NCBI GenBank assembly: GCA_002127295.1 | Contig: NFUV01000002.1 | Location: 930,001 to 994,000, forward strand | DNA from: Chitinophagaceae bacterium IBVUCB2 | Lineage (GTDB): Bacteria > Bacteroidota > Bacteroidia > Chitinophagales > Chitinophagaceae | Reading direction: 5' to 3' | Length of the DNA: 64,000 bases | Shown: in pieces, positions 52,448-59,869 of the stretch | How positions within the stretch are numbered: position 1 is the stretch's first letter | Layout: each line of letters begins with the position of its first letter | Notes under the pieces: model-generated | The model's database searches: none | Told to the model about the DNA's origin: nothing | The model's input: the letters and a program-made list of their open reading frames with translations, nothing else | Made by a program: the position numbers and the translations under genes

Positions 52448-53222
52448 GCCCACCAGGCTCTTTCTTATTTTGAGCGGCATTTTTATTACCAATACATTAA
52501 TAGCAGAGTTTATTGGCGTAAAAATCTTTTCGTTAGAATCCACTTTAGGTTTAAAACCAGCAGATATAAAATTATTTGGCGGCAGCTATTCATTCAACCT
52601 TACCTGTGGTGTATTACTGTGGCCTGTTGTTTTTGTAATGACGGATATTATCAATGAGTATTATGGGGTAAAAGGTGTAAAGTTTTTAAGCTGGCTTACC
52701 ATTTGTTTAATTGCTTTTGGTTTTTTAATGGTGTATGGTGCCATTCAAACTGAACCCAATGGTTGGTGGGTTACCAGTAAAAAAGAAGCGGGTATTGAAA
52801 ATATGAGTGTTGCTTTCAACGGTGTGTATGGGCAGGGACTAGGTATCATCATAGCATCCATGTCAGCTTTTTTAGTAGCGCAGCTGGTTGATGTTTTTGT
52901 TTTTCATCGCATCAAAAAAATGACCGGCGAAAAAAAGATTTGGTTGCGGGCCACTGGTTCTACCGTAATTTCTCAACTGATAGATAGTTTTGTAGTGCTA
53001 TTTATTGCGTTTTATTTTTATCCAAAATTAGTAAAAGGCCAAGGTGATCCCTGGCCACTGGATCAACTGATCGCCATTTGTATTGTCAACTATATTTATA
53101 AATTTATTGTGGCGTTACTGCTAACCCCGGTGATTTATTTTGTGCACAATCGAATTGAAAGATATTTGGGACATGAACAGGCTACAGTAATGAAGAAGGC
53201 TGCAATGGGAGATGAGTCGTAG
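52422..53222 (+). CDS. yhhQ: Queuosine precursor transporter (QPTR/YhhQ family)
   Basis: The product has 266 residues and six or seven membrane helices. It shows the QPTR hallmarks: FIGVKIF early on, the motif VVFVMTDIINEYYG, and the late WLRATGSTVISQLIDSFVV. The family imports preQ0 or preQ1, the deazaguanine precursors for the wobble base queuosine in tRNA. Its insertion of about 30 residues between helices (TEPNGWWVTSKKEAG) is typical for the Bacteroidota form. The end of the gene meets dispersed element D. Confidence 0.92.
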   Translation: MIHTIIRNKPTRLFLILSGIFITNTLIAEFIGVKIFSLESTLGLKPADIKLFGGSYSFNLTCGVLLWPVVFVMTDIINEYYGVKGVKFLSWLTICLIAFGFLMVYGAIQTEPNGWWVTSKKEAGIENMSVAFNGVYGQGLGIIIASMSAFLVAQLVDVFVFHRIKKMTGEKKIWLRATGSTVISQLIDSFVVLFIAFYFYPKLVKGQGDPWPLDQLIAICIVNYIYKFIVALLLTPVIYFVHNRIERYLGHEQATVMKKAAMGDES

Positions 53223-53250
53223 AAGAATATTATTATTAAACAAGCTTTAT

Positions 53251-53303
53251 TGCTACTATCATCTTTTGTTGCGTCGCACTCTTGTACTTTCGGTAATTCT
53301 ATT
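53251..53303. repeat. Dispersed element D, copy 2 (inverted)
   Basis: This is the reverse complement of 31949-32000 with a few changes. GCGTCGCACTCTTGTACTTT and CGGTAATTCTATT are the most conserved parts. It includes the stop codon of the Nudix gene and lies between two convergent genes. Confidence 0.8.
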
Positions 53304-53775
53304 GAACAATACTCTGCGTTTCCTTCACCAGTGTAGCTACAATTTTATCAATAGGAAGTGTAACACTCTCGGCAGAAAAATCATCCCAGTCAATAAAGCG
53401 AAAGGTTTCTGTTTCCTTTGTTGCTTCATAAACCTTTAGCTGGGCTTCATCAAAATCGAATGGTTTTGTGCGAAGAGGGACTTTTATTTCTTCCAGGGCT
53501 GTAGCAGCATAGTAGATAGAGATGATCTGGTGTTCGGGATTGAAAGCAGACATTTGAAAAAAGTCTGTTGTGTAAATGTGATTTTCAACACTTACATTCA
53601 AATTCATTTCTTCCATGAATTCTCTTTTCAGGCAATCTCTTGTTCCTTCGCCAAATTCCAAGCCACCACCGGGAAATTTAGTGATATAACTTCCTCTTAT
53701 TAACTCGTCACTTACTAAAACTTGCTTTTTGTCATTGATAAGAATGCCGTATACTCTTAGGTTGAAGTAATGCAT
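53299..53775 (-). CDS. Nudix hydrolase
   Basis: The product has 158 residues. The Nudix box is complete: GGGLEFGEGTRDCLKREFM, then EEMNL, with the REFMEE core that binds divalent metal. Family members hydrolyse nucleoside diphosphates linked to another group. The substrate is unknown. The C-terminal half (FRFIDWDDFS) is the usual variable region. The stop codon lies in a copy of dispersed element D. It follows the CorA gene, with a 6-bp gap, in one operon. Confidence 0.93.
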   Translation of the reverse strand: MHYFNLRVYGILINDKKQVLVSDELIRGSYITKFPGGGLEFGEGTRDCLKREFMEEMNLNVSVENHIYTTDFFQMSAFNPEHQIISIYYAATALEEIKVPLRTKPFDFDEAQLKVYEATKETETFRFIDWDDFSAESVTLPIDKIVATLVKETQSIVQ

Positions 53776-53781
53776 GGGCGA

Positions 53782-54720
53782 TTAAAAAATTTTCTTGCGG
53801 AGAAAAAACCAACCAATAAAAAGGGAAATGATAAGCGACAAACCTACCGGCATATAAAATGCCAGTTTAGATTCCTGGTAGGGGATAGGTACGTTCATCC
53901 CATAGATACTTGCTACCAATACGGGTAATGTAAGTACGATGGTGATCACAGAAAGTCTTTTCAATACCTCATTCTGGTTATTAGCAATAATACCGGCAAA
54001 TGCATCTAATGTACTGCTAAGGATGTTGCTGTAAATATTGGTCATCTCCAATGCCTGTGAGTTGTCTACAATTAAGTCATCCAAAAATTCTTTTTCATCT
54101 TCGATCAGCAGTAGAAAGTTTGTCCGCTGCAGTTTCATCAGCAACAATTCGTTTGAGCGTAGTGCTGTGTGAAAGTATACCAGGCTTTTTTGAATGCGCA
54201 TCAACTCCAGTAAATGTTCGTTCCGGCTGGCATCGTATAATTTTTGCTCCAGTGTATTGCGGCGCTGGTTAATCTGTTTCAAATGATCCATGAAATTCTG
54301 AATGATCTTTTCAAACACTTTCAGCACCATCATATTGCGTTTGTCGGTCTGGCGGTTTTGAAAAGTATTCAGGAATTTTTTGATGGCCGGGTTGTCAAAT
54401 GAATTAACCGTTAAGATCTGGTTGTGTGTAAGAATGATACAAATTGGAATAGTGATATAATAGGCATCACTTTCATTGAACGAATTGTTTTCAGTAGGCG
54501 TTTTAATTACGATAAGTTTTACATTATCGTCTTCTTCAAAACGGCTTCTTTCATCTATGTCGAGTGAGTCTGTAAGAAAGTCAATTGGAATATCAAGTCC
54601 TTCGGAAAGTTCAGAAAACTCTTCTTGTTTGAGGGGTGGTGACACATTTACCCAGGCACCATCTTCTACCTTATCAATTTCAACAGTTTGCTGGTTGATA
54701 TTTTTGAAATACTGAATCAT
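53782..54720 (-). CDS. corA: CorA-type divalent cation transporter
   Basis: The product has 312 residues. The large cytoplasmic funnel domain (1-250) is followed by two membrane helices; the pore signature YGMNVP sits at the end of the first. These pentameric channels carry Mg2+ (also Co2+ or Ni2+). The short basic tail RKKIF faces the cytoplasm, as usual. The gene lies directly upstream of the Nudix gene, and the two probably share an mRNA. Confidence 0.93.
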   Translation of the reverse strand: MIQYFKNINQQTVEIDKVEDGAWVNVSPPLKQEEFSELSEGLDIPIDFLTDSLDIDERSRFEEDDNVKLIVIKTPTENNSFNESDAYYITIPICIILTHNQILTVNSFDNPAIKKFLNTFQNRQTDKRNMMVLKVFEKIIQNFMDHLKQINQRRNTLEQKLYDASRNEHLLELMRIQKSLVYFHTALRSNELLLMKLQRTNFLLLIEDEKEFLDDLIVDNSQALEMTNIYSNILSSTLDAFAGIIANNQNEVLKRLSVITIVLTLPVLVASIYGMNVPIPYQESKLAFYMPVGLSLIISLFIGWFFLRKKIF

Positions 54721-54782
54721 GTGGCCTGTAAATTTAAAAGGTGGTTTGAACCGGTTGCAAAGGTAAGTTTGTGAAGTGGAAT

Positions 54783-55325
54783 TTAGTGCTGTGTTTTTTG
54801 CTTTATTAAGGCAAGGTGGTGGTACGTATGATAAATATTGAAATAAGCTAACTCCCGCAATGTTATTTTACCCAATAGAGGATGTGGTGCTATGTATTTA
54901 TCCAATTGATTTGTTTCCCATTTGTTCTGGATCGCAGCTGCCATTTTATCCATTGCTTTTGAAAAGTTATCAAGCAGTAGTTGCTTTCCTTTTCCTGGGG
55001 ATATGGGGCTTGGTACAAAACGTCCACTGGCTTTGCCGCCTTTTTCCAATTTTGATTTATATTTTTCTACTAACTCATCGTAACTGCGGGAAGGCCGGTT
55101 AGGTTTTCCTGCATAAAGCCTTACTATAAATCTCGGAAGTGTATACGCTAAACGGCTGCTGTTAGTAGCCGTAGTAAGATGAGCAATATCTTGTGCTATC
55201 GACCATTTTGTTTCGGGTTGATGAAAAAATATTTCATCGTTTATTTCATTGCAATAAGCAAGAGTTTCATTTAATGCAACCTGAAGCTGCTGTATAATTT
55301 CTTGTTTGGATGAAATGGCAGGCAT
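54783..55325 (-). CDS. DinB-family four-helix protein
   Basis: The product has 180 residues. It fits the DinB/YfiT fold: the first metal-binding histidine lies in KWSIAQDIAHLTTA and the others in NIYHTYHHLALI. The family binds a divalent metal and includes thiol-dependent transferases such as bacillithiol S-transferases; the cofactor in Bacteroidota is unclear. It is followed by dapF upstream with a 2-bp gap, so it is probably the last gene of the phosphorylase-dapF operon. Confidence 0.87.
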   Translation of the reverse strand: MPAISSKQEIIQQLQVALNETLAYCNEINDEIFFHQPETKWSIAQDIAHLTTATNSSRLAYTLPRFIVRLYAGKPNRPSRSYDELVEKYKSKLEKGGKASGRFVPSPISPGKGKQLLLDNFSKAMDKMAAAIQNKWETNQLDKYIAPHPLLGKITLRELAYFNIYHTYHHLALIKQKTQH

Positions 55326-55327
55326 AA

Positions 55328-56116
55328 CTATTTTATTTCAACAGAGCCTTCAAATACTTTTTCAGCAGGGCCGCAAAGCCAGATGTTTTCATAACGGGTG
55401 TCATCCACTTTATCAAATTCTACGGTAAGAGTGCCGCCCAATGTTTTTACTTCTACATCATTAAAACCGTTTTCGTTGTGGTAGCAAACCAATGCTGCTG
55501 CTGTTACACCCGTACCGCAGGAAAAAGTTTCATCTTCCACACCCCGTTCAAAAGTGCGGACAATAATTTTATCTACTTCGCTTAATTGTTCGGTAAAATT
55601 TACATTGATACCTTCTTCAACAAATTCTTTACTATTCCTGATTTCGGAACCTTTTTTAAAGACATCCATCTCCATTACGTTTGAAACCATTTTTATATAA
55701 TGGGGAGATCCGGTGTCCAATATAAAATCGTTATGGAATTTGCGTATAGTTTTAACGTCTTTCATTTTCAGTGAAACAATCCCATCTATATCGATCTCAG
55801 CTTCATGTGCACCATCATAAGCAATAAACCGATATTTTTCTCTGTGAATGCCGAGGTGGTAAGCAAATTTGGTGATGCACCGGCCGCCATTGCCACACAT
55901 GCTTCCTTCTTTGCCATCTGCATTGTAATATTTCATTTCAAAGTCGAAGCCATTTTTTTCATTCAACAGCATTAGCCCATCTGCACCAATACCAAATCTT
56001 CTATCGCAAAGTTTGTGTATCTGCTCCGTTGTCAGAGAAGAATACTCTCCTTTACGATTATCTGCAAGAATAAAATCGTTTCCTGTTCCCTGGTACTTAT
56101 AAAAATTGAGTTTCAT
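55328..56116 (-). CDS. dapF: Diaminopimelate epimerase
   Basis: The product has 262 residues. DapF interconverts LL- and meso-diaminopimelate for lysine and peptidoglycan synthesis. Both catalytic cysteine motifs are present: MCGNGGRC in the first domain and FSCGTGVTAAAL in the second. The N-terminus (FYKYQGTGNDFIL) is exactly that of the family. The start overlaps the stop of the upstream phosphorylase gene by one base (TAATG), so translation is coupled. Confidence 0.97.
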   Translation of the reverse strand: MKLNFYKYQGTGNDFILADNRKGEYSSLTTEQIHKLCDRRFGIGADGLMLLNEKNGFDFEMKYYNADGKEGSMCGNGGRCITKFAYHLGIHREKYRFIAYDGAHEAEIDIDGIVSLKMKDVKTIRKFHNDFILDTGSPHYIKMVSNVMEMDVFKKGSEIRNSKEFVEEGINVNFTEQLSEVDKIIVRTFERGVEDETFSCGTGVTAAALVCYHNENGFNDVEVKTLGGTLTVEFDKVDDTRYENIWLCGPAEKVFEGSVEIK

Positions 56117-56994
56117 TAGATGCTATCTGAAAATATTTGAAGAAATTTTTGAATTAAATTCTCTACCGCAGCTTTGCCGTCTTTTGAAAACTCTTTTTGT
56201 ACCCTGTTCGCAACAATGGCATTTACGGCAAGGCAATTATGGCCCAACAGTTTCCCTAACCCGTATATAGCGGAGGTTTCCATTTCAAAATTAGTGATGC
56301 GATGCTGGCCAAAGCGAAAATCAGTAAGACGGTTCACAAAATTAGGGTTACTGATTCCCAAACGTAAAATTCTTCCCTGTGGCCCATAAAAACCCGGACA
56401 GGTAACCGTAATGCCCTGGTGAAAATCTTTTACAAAATGTTTAATCAGGGAAGCCGCTCCGCTGCTGATATAAGGGTTGCCGATTTGGCCATGCACTTGT
56501 GTGTGTGTTACAAATGAATGAAGCAATTGCTGTTCCTCTACATTCTGTTCATGGCGATAGAAATTTAGCAGGTTGTCAACCCCCAGGCCATGTGTAGAAG
56601 CAACAAAACTATCAACAGGAATATCAGTTTGCAAAGAACCCGATGTGCCGATGCGAACAATATTGATCGACCTTAATTCTTTTTTTATTTCCCGGGTTTC
56701 AAAATCAATATTCACTAAGGCATCCAGTTCATTTAATACTATATCAATATTATCAGGACCGATGCCGGAAGAAAGAACTGTCAATCTTTTTTTTCCTACA
56801 TAACCTGTATGTGAAATGAACTCCCGGTGTTGCCGTTTTACTTCTACCGAATCGAAATGTTTGCTAACTTCTTTAACCCTGTCAGGATCACCCACAGTAA
56901 TAACTGTTCCTGCTATTTCTTCAGGGCGCAAATCAAGATGATAAATAGCACCCCGGGGGTTAATTATTAATTCTGATTCAGCAATCCGGCTCAT
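56116..56994 (-). CDS. Nucleoside phosphorylase (uridine-phosphorylase family)
   Basis: The product has 292 residues of the PNP/UDP phosphorylase family. VITVGDPDRVKEVSKHF begins the fold; SGIGPDNIDI and IGTSGSLQTDIPVDSFV are phosphate-binding segments, and FEMETSAIYGLGKLLGH is the ribose-binding signature. It splits a nucleoside with phosphate in salvage, most likely uridine or a similar pyrimidine nucleoside. It is first in an operon with dapF and the DinB-like gene and has a well-formed promoter. Confidence 0.92.
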   Translation of the reverse strand: MSRIAESELIINPRGAIYHLDLRPEEIAGTVITVGDPDRVKEVSKHFDSVEVKRQHREFISHTGYVGKKRLTVLSSGIGPDNIDIVLNELDALVNIDFETREIKKELRSINIVRIGTSGSLQTDIPVDSFVASTHGLGVDNLLNFYRHEQNVEEQQLLHSFVTHTQVHGQIGNPYISSGAASLIKHFVKDFHQGITVTCPGFYGPQGRILRLGISNPNFVNRLTDFRFGQHRITNFEMETSAIYGLGKLLGHNCLAVNAIVANRVQKEFSKDGKAAVENLIQKFLQIFSDSI

Positions 56995-57030
56995 ATGTAA
57001 AAGTTGAAGTGATCAATAACTTATATTTCT

Positions 57031-57061
57031 CAAAAATATCCTATTTTTGCTGCCATTCAAA
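57031..57061 (-). promoter_or_regulatory. Bacteroidota-type promoter of the phosphorylase-dapF operon
   Basis: Read on the minus strand, a TTTG -33 box (57061-57058) and a TATTTTTG -7 box (57038-57031) are separated by 19 bp. Transcription would start about 30 bp before the phosphorylase ATG at 56994. It is back-to-back with the tRNA promoter; the two -7 boxes are 3 bp apart. Confidence 0.65.
57042..57049 (+). promoter_or_regulatory. TAnnTTTG -7 box of tRNA-Cys
   Basis: TATTTTTG lies 15 bp before the first base of the tRNA. No clear -33 box is seen. It is 3 bp from the opposing -7 box of the phosphorylase operon. Confidence 0.5.
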
Positions 57062-57064
57062 AAT

Positions 57065-57135
57065 GGTCCTTTGGCCGAGTGGCTAGGCAAAGCTCTGCAA
57101 AAGCTTCTACAGCAGTTCGAATCTGCTAGGGACCT
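57065..57135 (+). tRNA. tRNA-Cys (anticodon GCA)
   Basis: The 71 bases fold into a full cloverleaf. The acceptor stem is GGTCCTT with AGGGACC, the D stem GCC with GGC, and the anticodon stem AAGCT with AGCTT around CTGCAAA (anticodon GCA at 57097-57099). The T arm is AGCAG-TTCGAAT-CTGCT. The discriminator base is T, the cysteine identity element. CCA is not encoded. Confidence 0.97.
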
Positions 57136-57136
57136 C

Positions 57137-57176
57137 AAAGGGAAAGTAGTAGAAATCTATTACTTTCCCTTTTTTC
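57137..57176 (+). terminator. Strong intrinsic terminator after tRNA-Cys
   Basis: AAAGGGAAAGTAGTAG and CTATTACTTTCCCTTT form a 16-bp stem with one G-U pair and a 4-nt loop, followed by a run of T. It starts two bases after the tRNA, so the primary transcript is short. The remaining stretch to 57341 shows no gene. Confidence 0.92.
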
Positions 57177-57341
57177 TTTAAATACCTTTCCTCTTGTTTT
57201 TAGCTTATTTATTCCTTTAAAAATTTCAGAAATAAGGCTGGGCTGTAATCTGCAGATGCTACTAAGAAACTAAAACTTACTTGTCCGTTTCTGACATCTT
57301 ACTGTCTTTGGAGGCGGTTCTTTTCAAAGTAATTTTATGCA

Positions 57342-57965
57342 ATGGAAAAGAATATTGCAATACTAATGGCTGACCTGTCCGGGTACACAGCCCTAACAGA
57401 AACACACGGCGCCTTAGCAGCAGCCGATCTGATTGACAAGTATATTAGTATAGTTGAGAAATGCCTGATCGGCGATACATTTCTGCATGAACGGACGGGT
57501 GATGAGCTGATGCTGGTCTCCTCTTCGCCTGATTTTCTATTGGCTACTGCTGTTATGATAGGAAAGCAAACTTCAAAAGAAGATAAATTTCTCCGGGTGC
57601 ATGGAGGATTGCATTATGGTAAAGTATTACAAAGAGGGAACAGTTATTTTGGATCGGCCCTCAATCTAACATCCAGGATTGCTTCCAAAGCAACTGCAGG
57701 AAGCGTTTGGTGTTCTGATGAATTTGTCAATGCGTTGTCTGATAGATCTGTATTTCCTTTGATATCAAAGGGAAACCAGGTTTTTAAAAACGTCAGTATT
57801 GAAAAGCAAGTATTTGAGTTGCGCATTGAAAATCGAGAATCAGTTTACGTTGATCCGGTGTGCAGAATGTTAATACTGGATACCAACAAAGCCATTTCGC
57901 ATCCTACGGAGGAGGGTAAATATTTTTGTTGTACGGAATGCATTGGACTTTATAGTTCTATTTAA
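57342..57965 (+). CDS. Class III nucleotidyl cyclase domain fused to a YHS-like domain
   Basis: The product has 207 residues. Residues 1-165 are a class III cyclase homology domain. The metal-binding aspartates are Asp11 (MADLSGYT) and Asp54 (RTGDE), and the transition-state pair is Asn108/Arg112 (NLTSR). The usual substrate-selecting lysine before TGD is Arg here, so the activity and nucleotide are uncertain. Residues 169-207 resemble a YHS domain (VDPVCRM, then YFCCTEC), with Cys174, Cys196, Cys197 and Cys200 as possible metal ligands. Fusion suggests metal or redox control of a cyclic-nucleotide signal. It is soluble. Confidence 0.85.
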   Translation: MEKNIAILMADLSGYTALTETHGALAAADLIDKYISIVEKCLIGDTFLHERTGDELMLVSSSPDFLLATAVMIGKQTSKEDKFLRVHGGLHYGKVLQRGNSYFGSALNLTSRIASKATAGSVWCSDEFVNALSDRSVFPLISKGNQVFKNVSIEKQVFELRIENRESVYVDPVCRMLILDTNKAISHPTEEGKYFCCTECIGLYSSI

Positions 57966-58025
57966 AGATTATTGAAAGAGGCGCCCTTTAAAAAATGGAT
58001 AGCATAACTCCTAAAAATATATTTT

Positions 58026-58433
58026 ATGACACCATTAATTATTGGAATTTCTTCTGGAATTTTTCTAATTATATTGTTTGAAGTTTTAAAACGGTATGAC
58101 AAGCAAATTGTTTACGGGTTGATACTTACCGGAATTGGGTTTATATATATAGGATTTACCTGGACCGACTTATCGTCATTGATTATTAATTCAACTCAGG
58201 CTGTCTTTTTTTTAGCGTTAGCATATTATGGTATCAAAAAGAATATGAATCTGCTTGCTTTGGGCTATTTTCTACATGGCAGTTGGGATATTGCATATGA
58301 TATTTTGGGTCAGCCTGACTTAGTTCCACCTCATTACGATGTGTTTTGTTTATCTATTGATTTCACAATTGGAATATATCTCTTATTTATAGCCAGGAGC
58401 ATCAAACTCAAGTTGAACAAGAGCAACGTATAA
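58026..58433 (+). CDS. DUF6010-like membrane protein
   Basis: The product has 135 residues and four or five hydrophobic helices. It has the family's conserved FLHGSWDIAYD segment and a late PPHYDVFCLSIDF segment. The role of the family is not known; histidines and aspartates within the membrane region could bind a metal or be part of an active site. The gene follows the cyclase-YHS gene by 60 bp. Confidence 0.75.
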   Translation: MTPLIIGISSGIFLIILFEVLKRYDKQIVYGLILTGIGFIYIGFTWTDLSSLIINSTQAVFFLALAYYGIKKNMNLLALGYFLHGSWDIAYDILGQPDLVPPHYDVFCLSIDFTIGIYLLFIARSIKLKLNKSNV

Positions 58434-58502
58434 TCATTTAATTTTAATTGCAACAAAATCCTTTTTATCCTGCTTTAGTTAAGAACAATTAAAACACTCA
58501 CT

Positions 58503-59417
58503 ATGTTGAAGTTTGCTTTTATCATACCACCCACCGTTGAAATACTTGACCTCGCTGGGCCCATGCAGGTTTTTACGGAAGCTAAATTCTATGGTTTCGA
58601 TATTGATATAGAATTTTATACTTTCTCGGATGAGCCGGTCAGTACTTCGGGTCTTGGATTTGGAAAGCTTGAAAATTATACGAAAGCAAAATTGAAGGAG
58701 GGTGATTTTGTTTTTGTACCCGGGATGGATATGGAATATGTAAATAGTTTTTCGTTCAGGGCAGAAAAGGAATTTTTTAGATGGCTAAAAGATTGTTCCG
58801 ATAAAAAAATTACTGTTTGTTCTATTTGTAATGGAGCTTTTGCATTGGGCCATGCCGGTTTACTGAAAGATACGGAGTGTACCACTCATTGGCGCAGAGT
58901 AAAAGCACTGCAAGAATTGTTTCCTTCAGCAAGGGTTGTAGCTGATATTCTATTTATAAAAAGTAATAATGTATATACAAGTGCCGGCATCAGTGCAGGT
59001 ATTGACCTGGCCCTGGCAATTCTTGAAGATCTGAAAGGTCCGCTTTTTACACATAAAGTTGCAAGGGGATTGGTTGTTTATCACCGTAGAAGTGGAAGGC
59101 ATAATCAACAGAGCGTCTACCTTGATTATAGAAATCATATAAATCCACAGGTTCACGAAGTGCAGGATTATTTAATTGATAATTTGTCGAAGGAAAATGA
59201 CATTGCGACACTTGCATCGTTGGTGGGAATGAGTCCCCGAAATTTAAGCAGGGTGTTCAAAGAGAAAACAGGCTCTACTATTTTGGAATATCTAACACTT
59301 TTACGTAAGGAATTTGCCAGTACGATGTTAAATAACCCTGAATTCACCATAGAATATATTGCATCTAAATGTGGGTTTAAGACGGCCAGGCAATTGCAAA
59401 GGATATTGAAAACCTAA
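58503..59417 (+). CDS. GlxA/FtrA-type regulator: DJ-1/PfpI-like domain plus AraC helix-turn-helix
   Basis: The product has 304 residues. Residues 1-185 form a DJ-1/PfpI-like sensor domain, with the nucleophile-elbow cysteine (VCSICNGAFALG, Cys109) and a late SAGISAGIDLAL motif. The C-terminal 95 residues are an AraC-type pair of helix-turn-helix motifs (TLASLVGMSPRNLSRVFKEK and IEYIASKCGFKTARQLQRI). It should bind DNA as an activator in response to a small ligand. Target genes may include its neighbours, which is untested. Confidence 0.93.
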   Translation: MLKFAFIIPPTVEILDLAGPMQVFTEAKFYGFDIDIEFYTFSDEPVSTSGLGFGKLENYTKAKLKEGDFVFVPGMDMEYVNSFSFRAEKEFFRWLKDCSDKKITVCSICNGAFALGHAGLLKDTECTTHWRRVKALQELFPSARVVADILFIKSNNVYTSAGISAGIDLALAILEDLKGPLFTHKVARGLVVYHRRSGRHNQQSVYLDYRNHINPQVHEVQDYLIDNLSKENDIATLASLVGMSPRNLSRVFKEKTGSTILEYLTLLRKEFASTMLNNPEFTIEYIASKCGFKTARQLQRILKT

Positions 59418-59615
59418 ATTTGTTGTTTACTATCAGTAATCACCTCATTTCTTTAATTATCATACCAGGTTATTTTAGCGGTAATTGGCATGAATTATTC
59501 CCGGTTTTGCCCCCGAAGCAAGAAATTTTTTCCCCGACTTACCAATGATTTAGCGTTCTATACGCAGTAATTTGTCCCGGCATGGTTTTGTACTAAATAA
59601 AGAAAATAATTCAGT

Positions 59616-59789
59616 ATGATACGATGGATAACTTTATTGGGCTTATTGATTATTTCCGCTGCATTTATTGGATTTGGTGACCATGAGCCTGCTATTGAAC
59701 AGGTAGCCAAATCAGTGTACTTTACCGTTACTATTCTCCTGGTTGTTTCCCTCATATTGCGGGATGTGCGGAGAAAACAGGTGGAATAA
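59616..59789 (+). CDS. Small two-helix membrane protein (57 aa)
   Basis: A short frame begins MIRWITLLGLLIISAAFIG and has two hydrophobic helices (5-21 and 38-50) with an Arg-rich end (LRDVRRKQVE). Its layout, with FGDHEPAIEQVAKSVYF between the helices, resembles DUF1328-type small membrane proteins, which are common in stress responses. No other gene covers this strand, and the antisense frame (59558-59803) has no features. Confidence 0.6.
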   Translation: MIRWITLLGLLIISAAFIGFGDHEPAIEQVAKSVYFTVTILLVVSLILRDVRRKQVE

Positions 59790-59869
59790 CCAGAGGCAAA
59801 CATTCATTTTATATGCAGAAGATGCATCCTGTTTTCTACTTTTAATATTATAATTTTCTATTACTTTTT

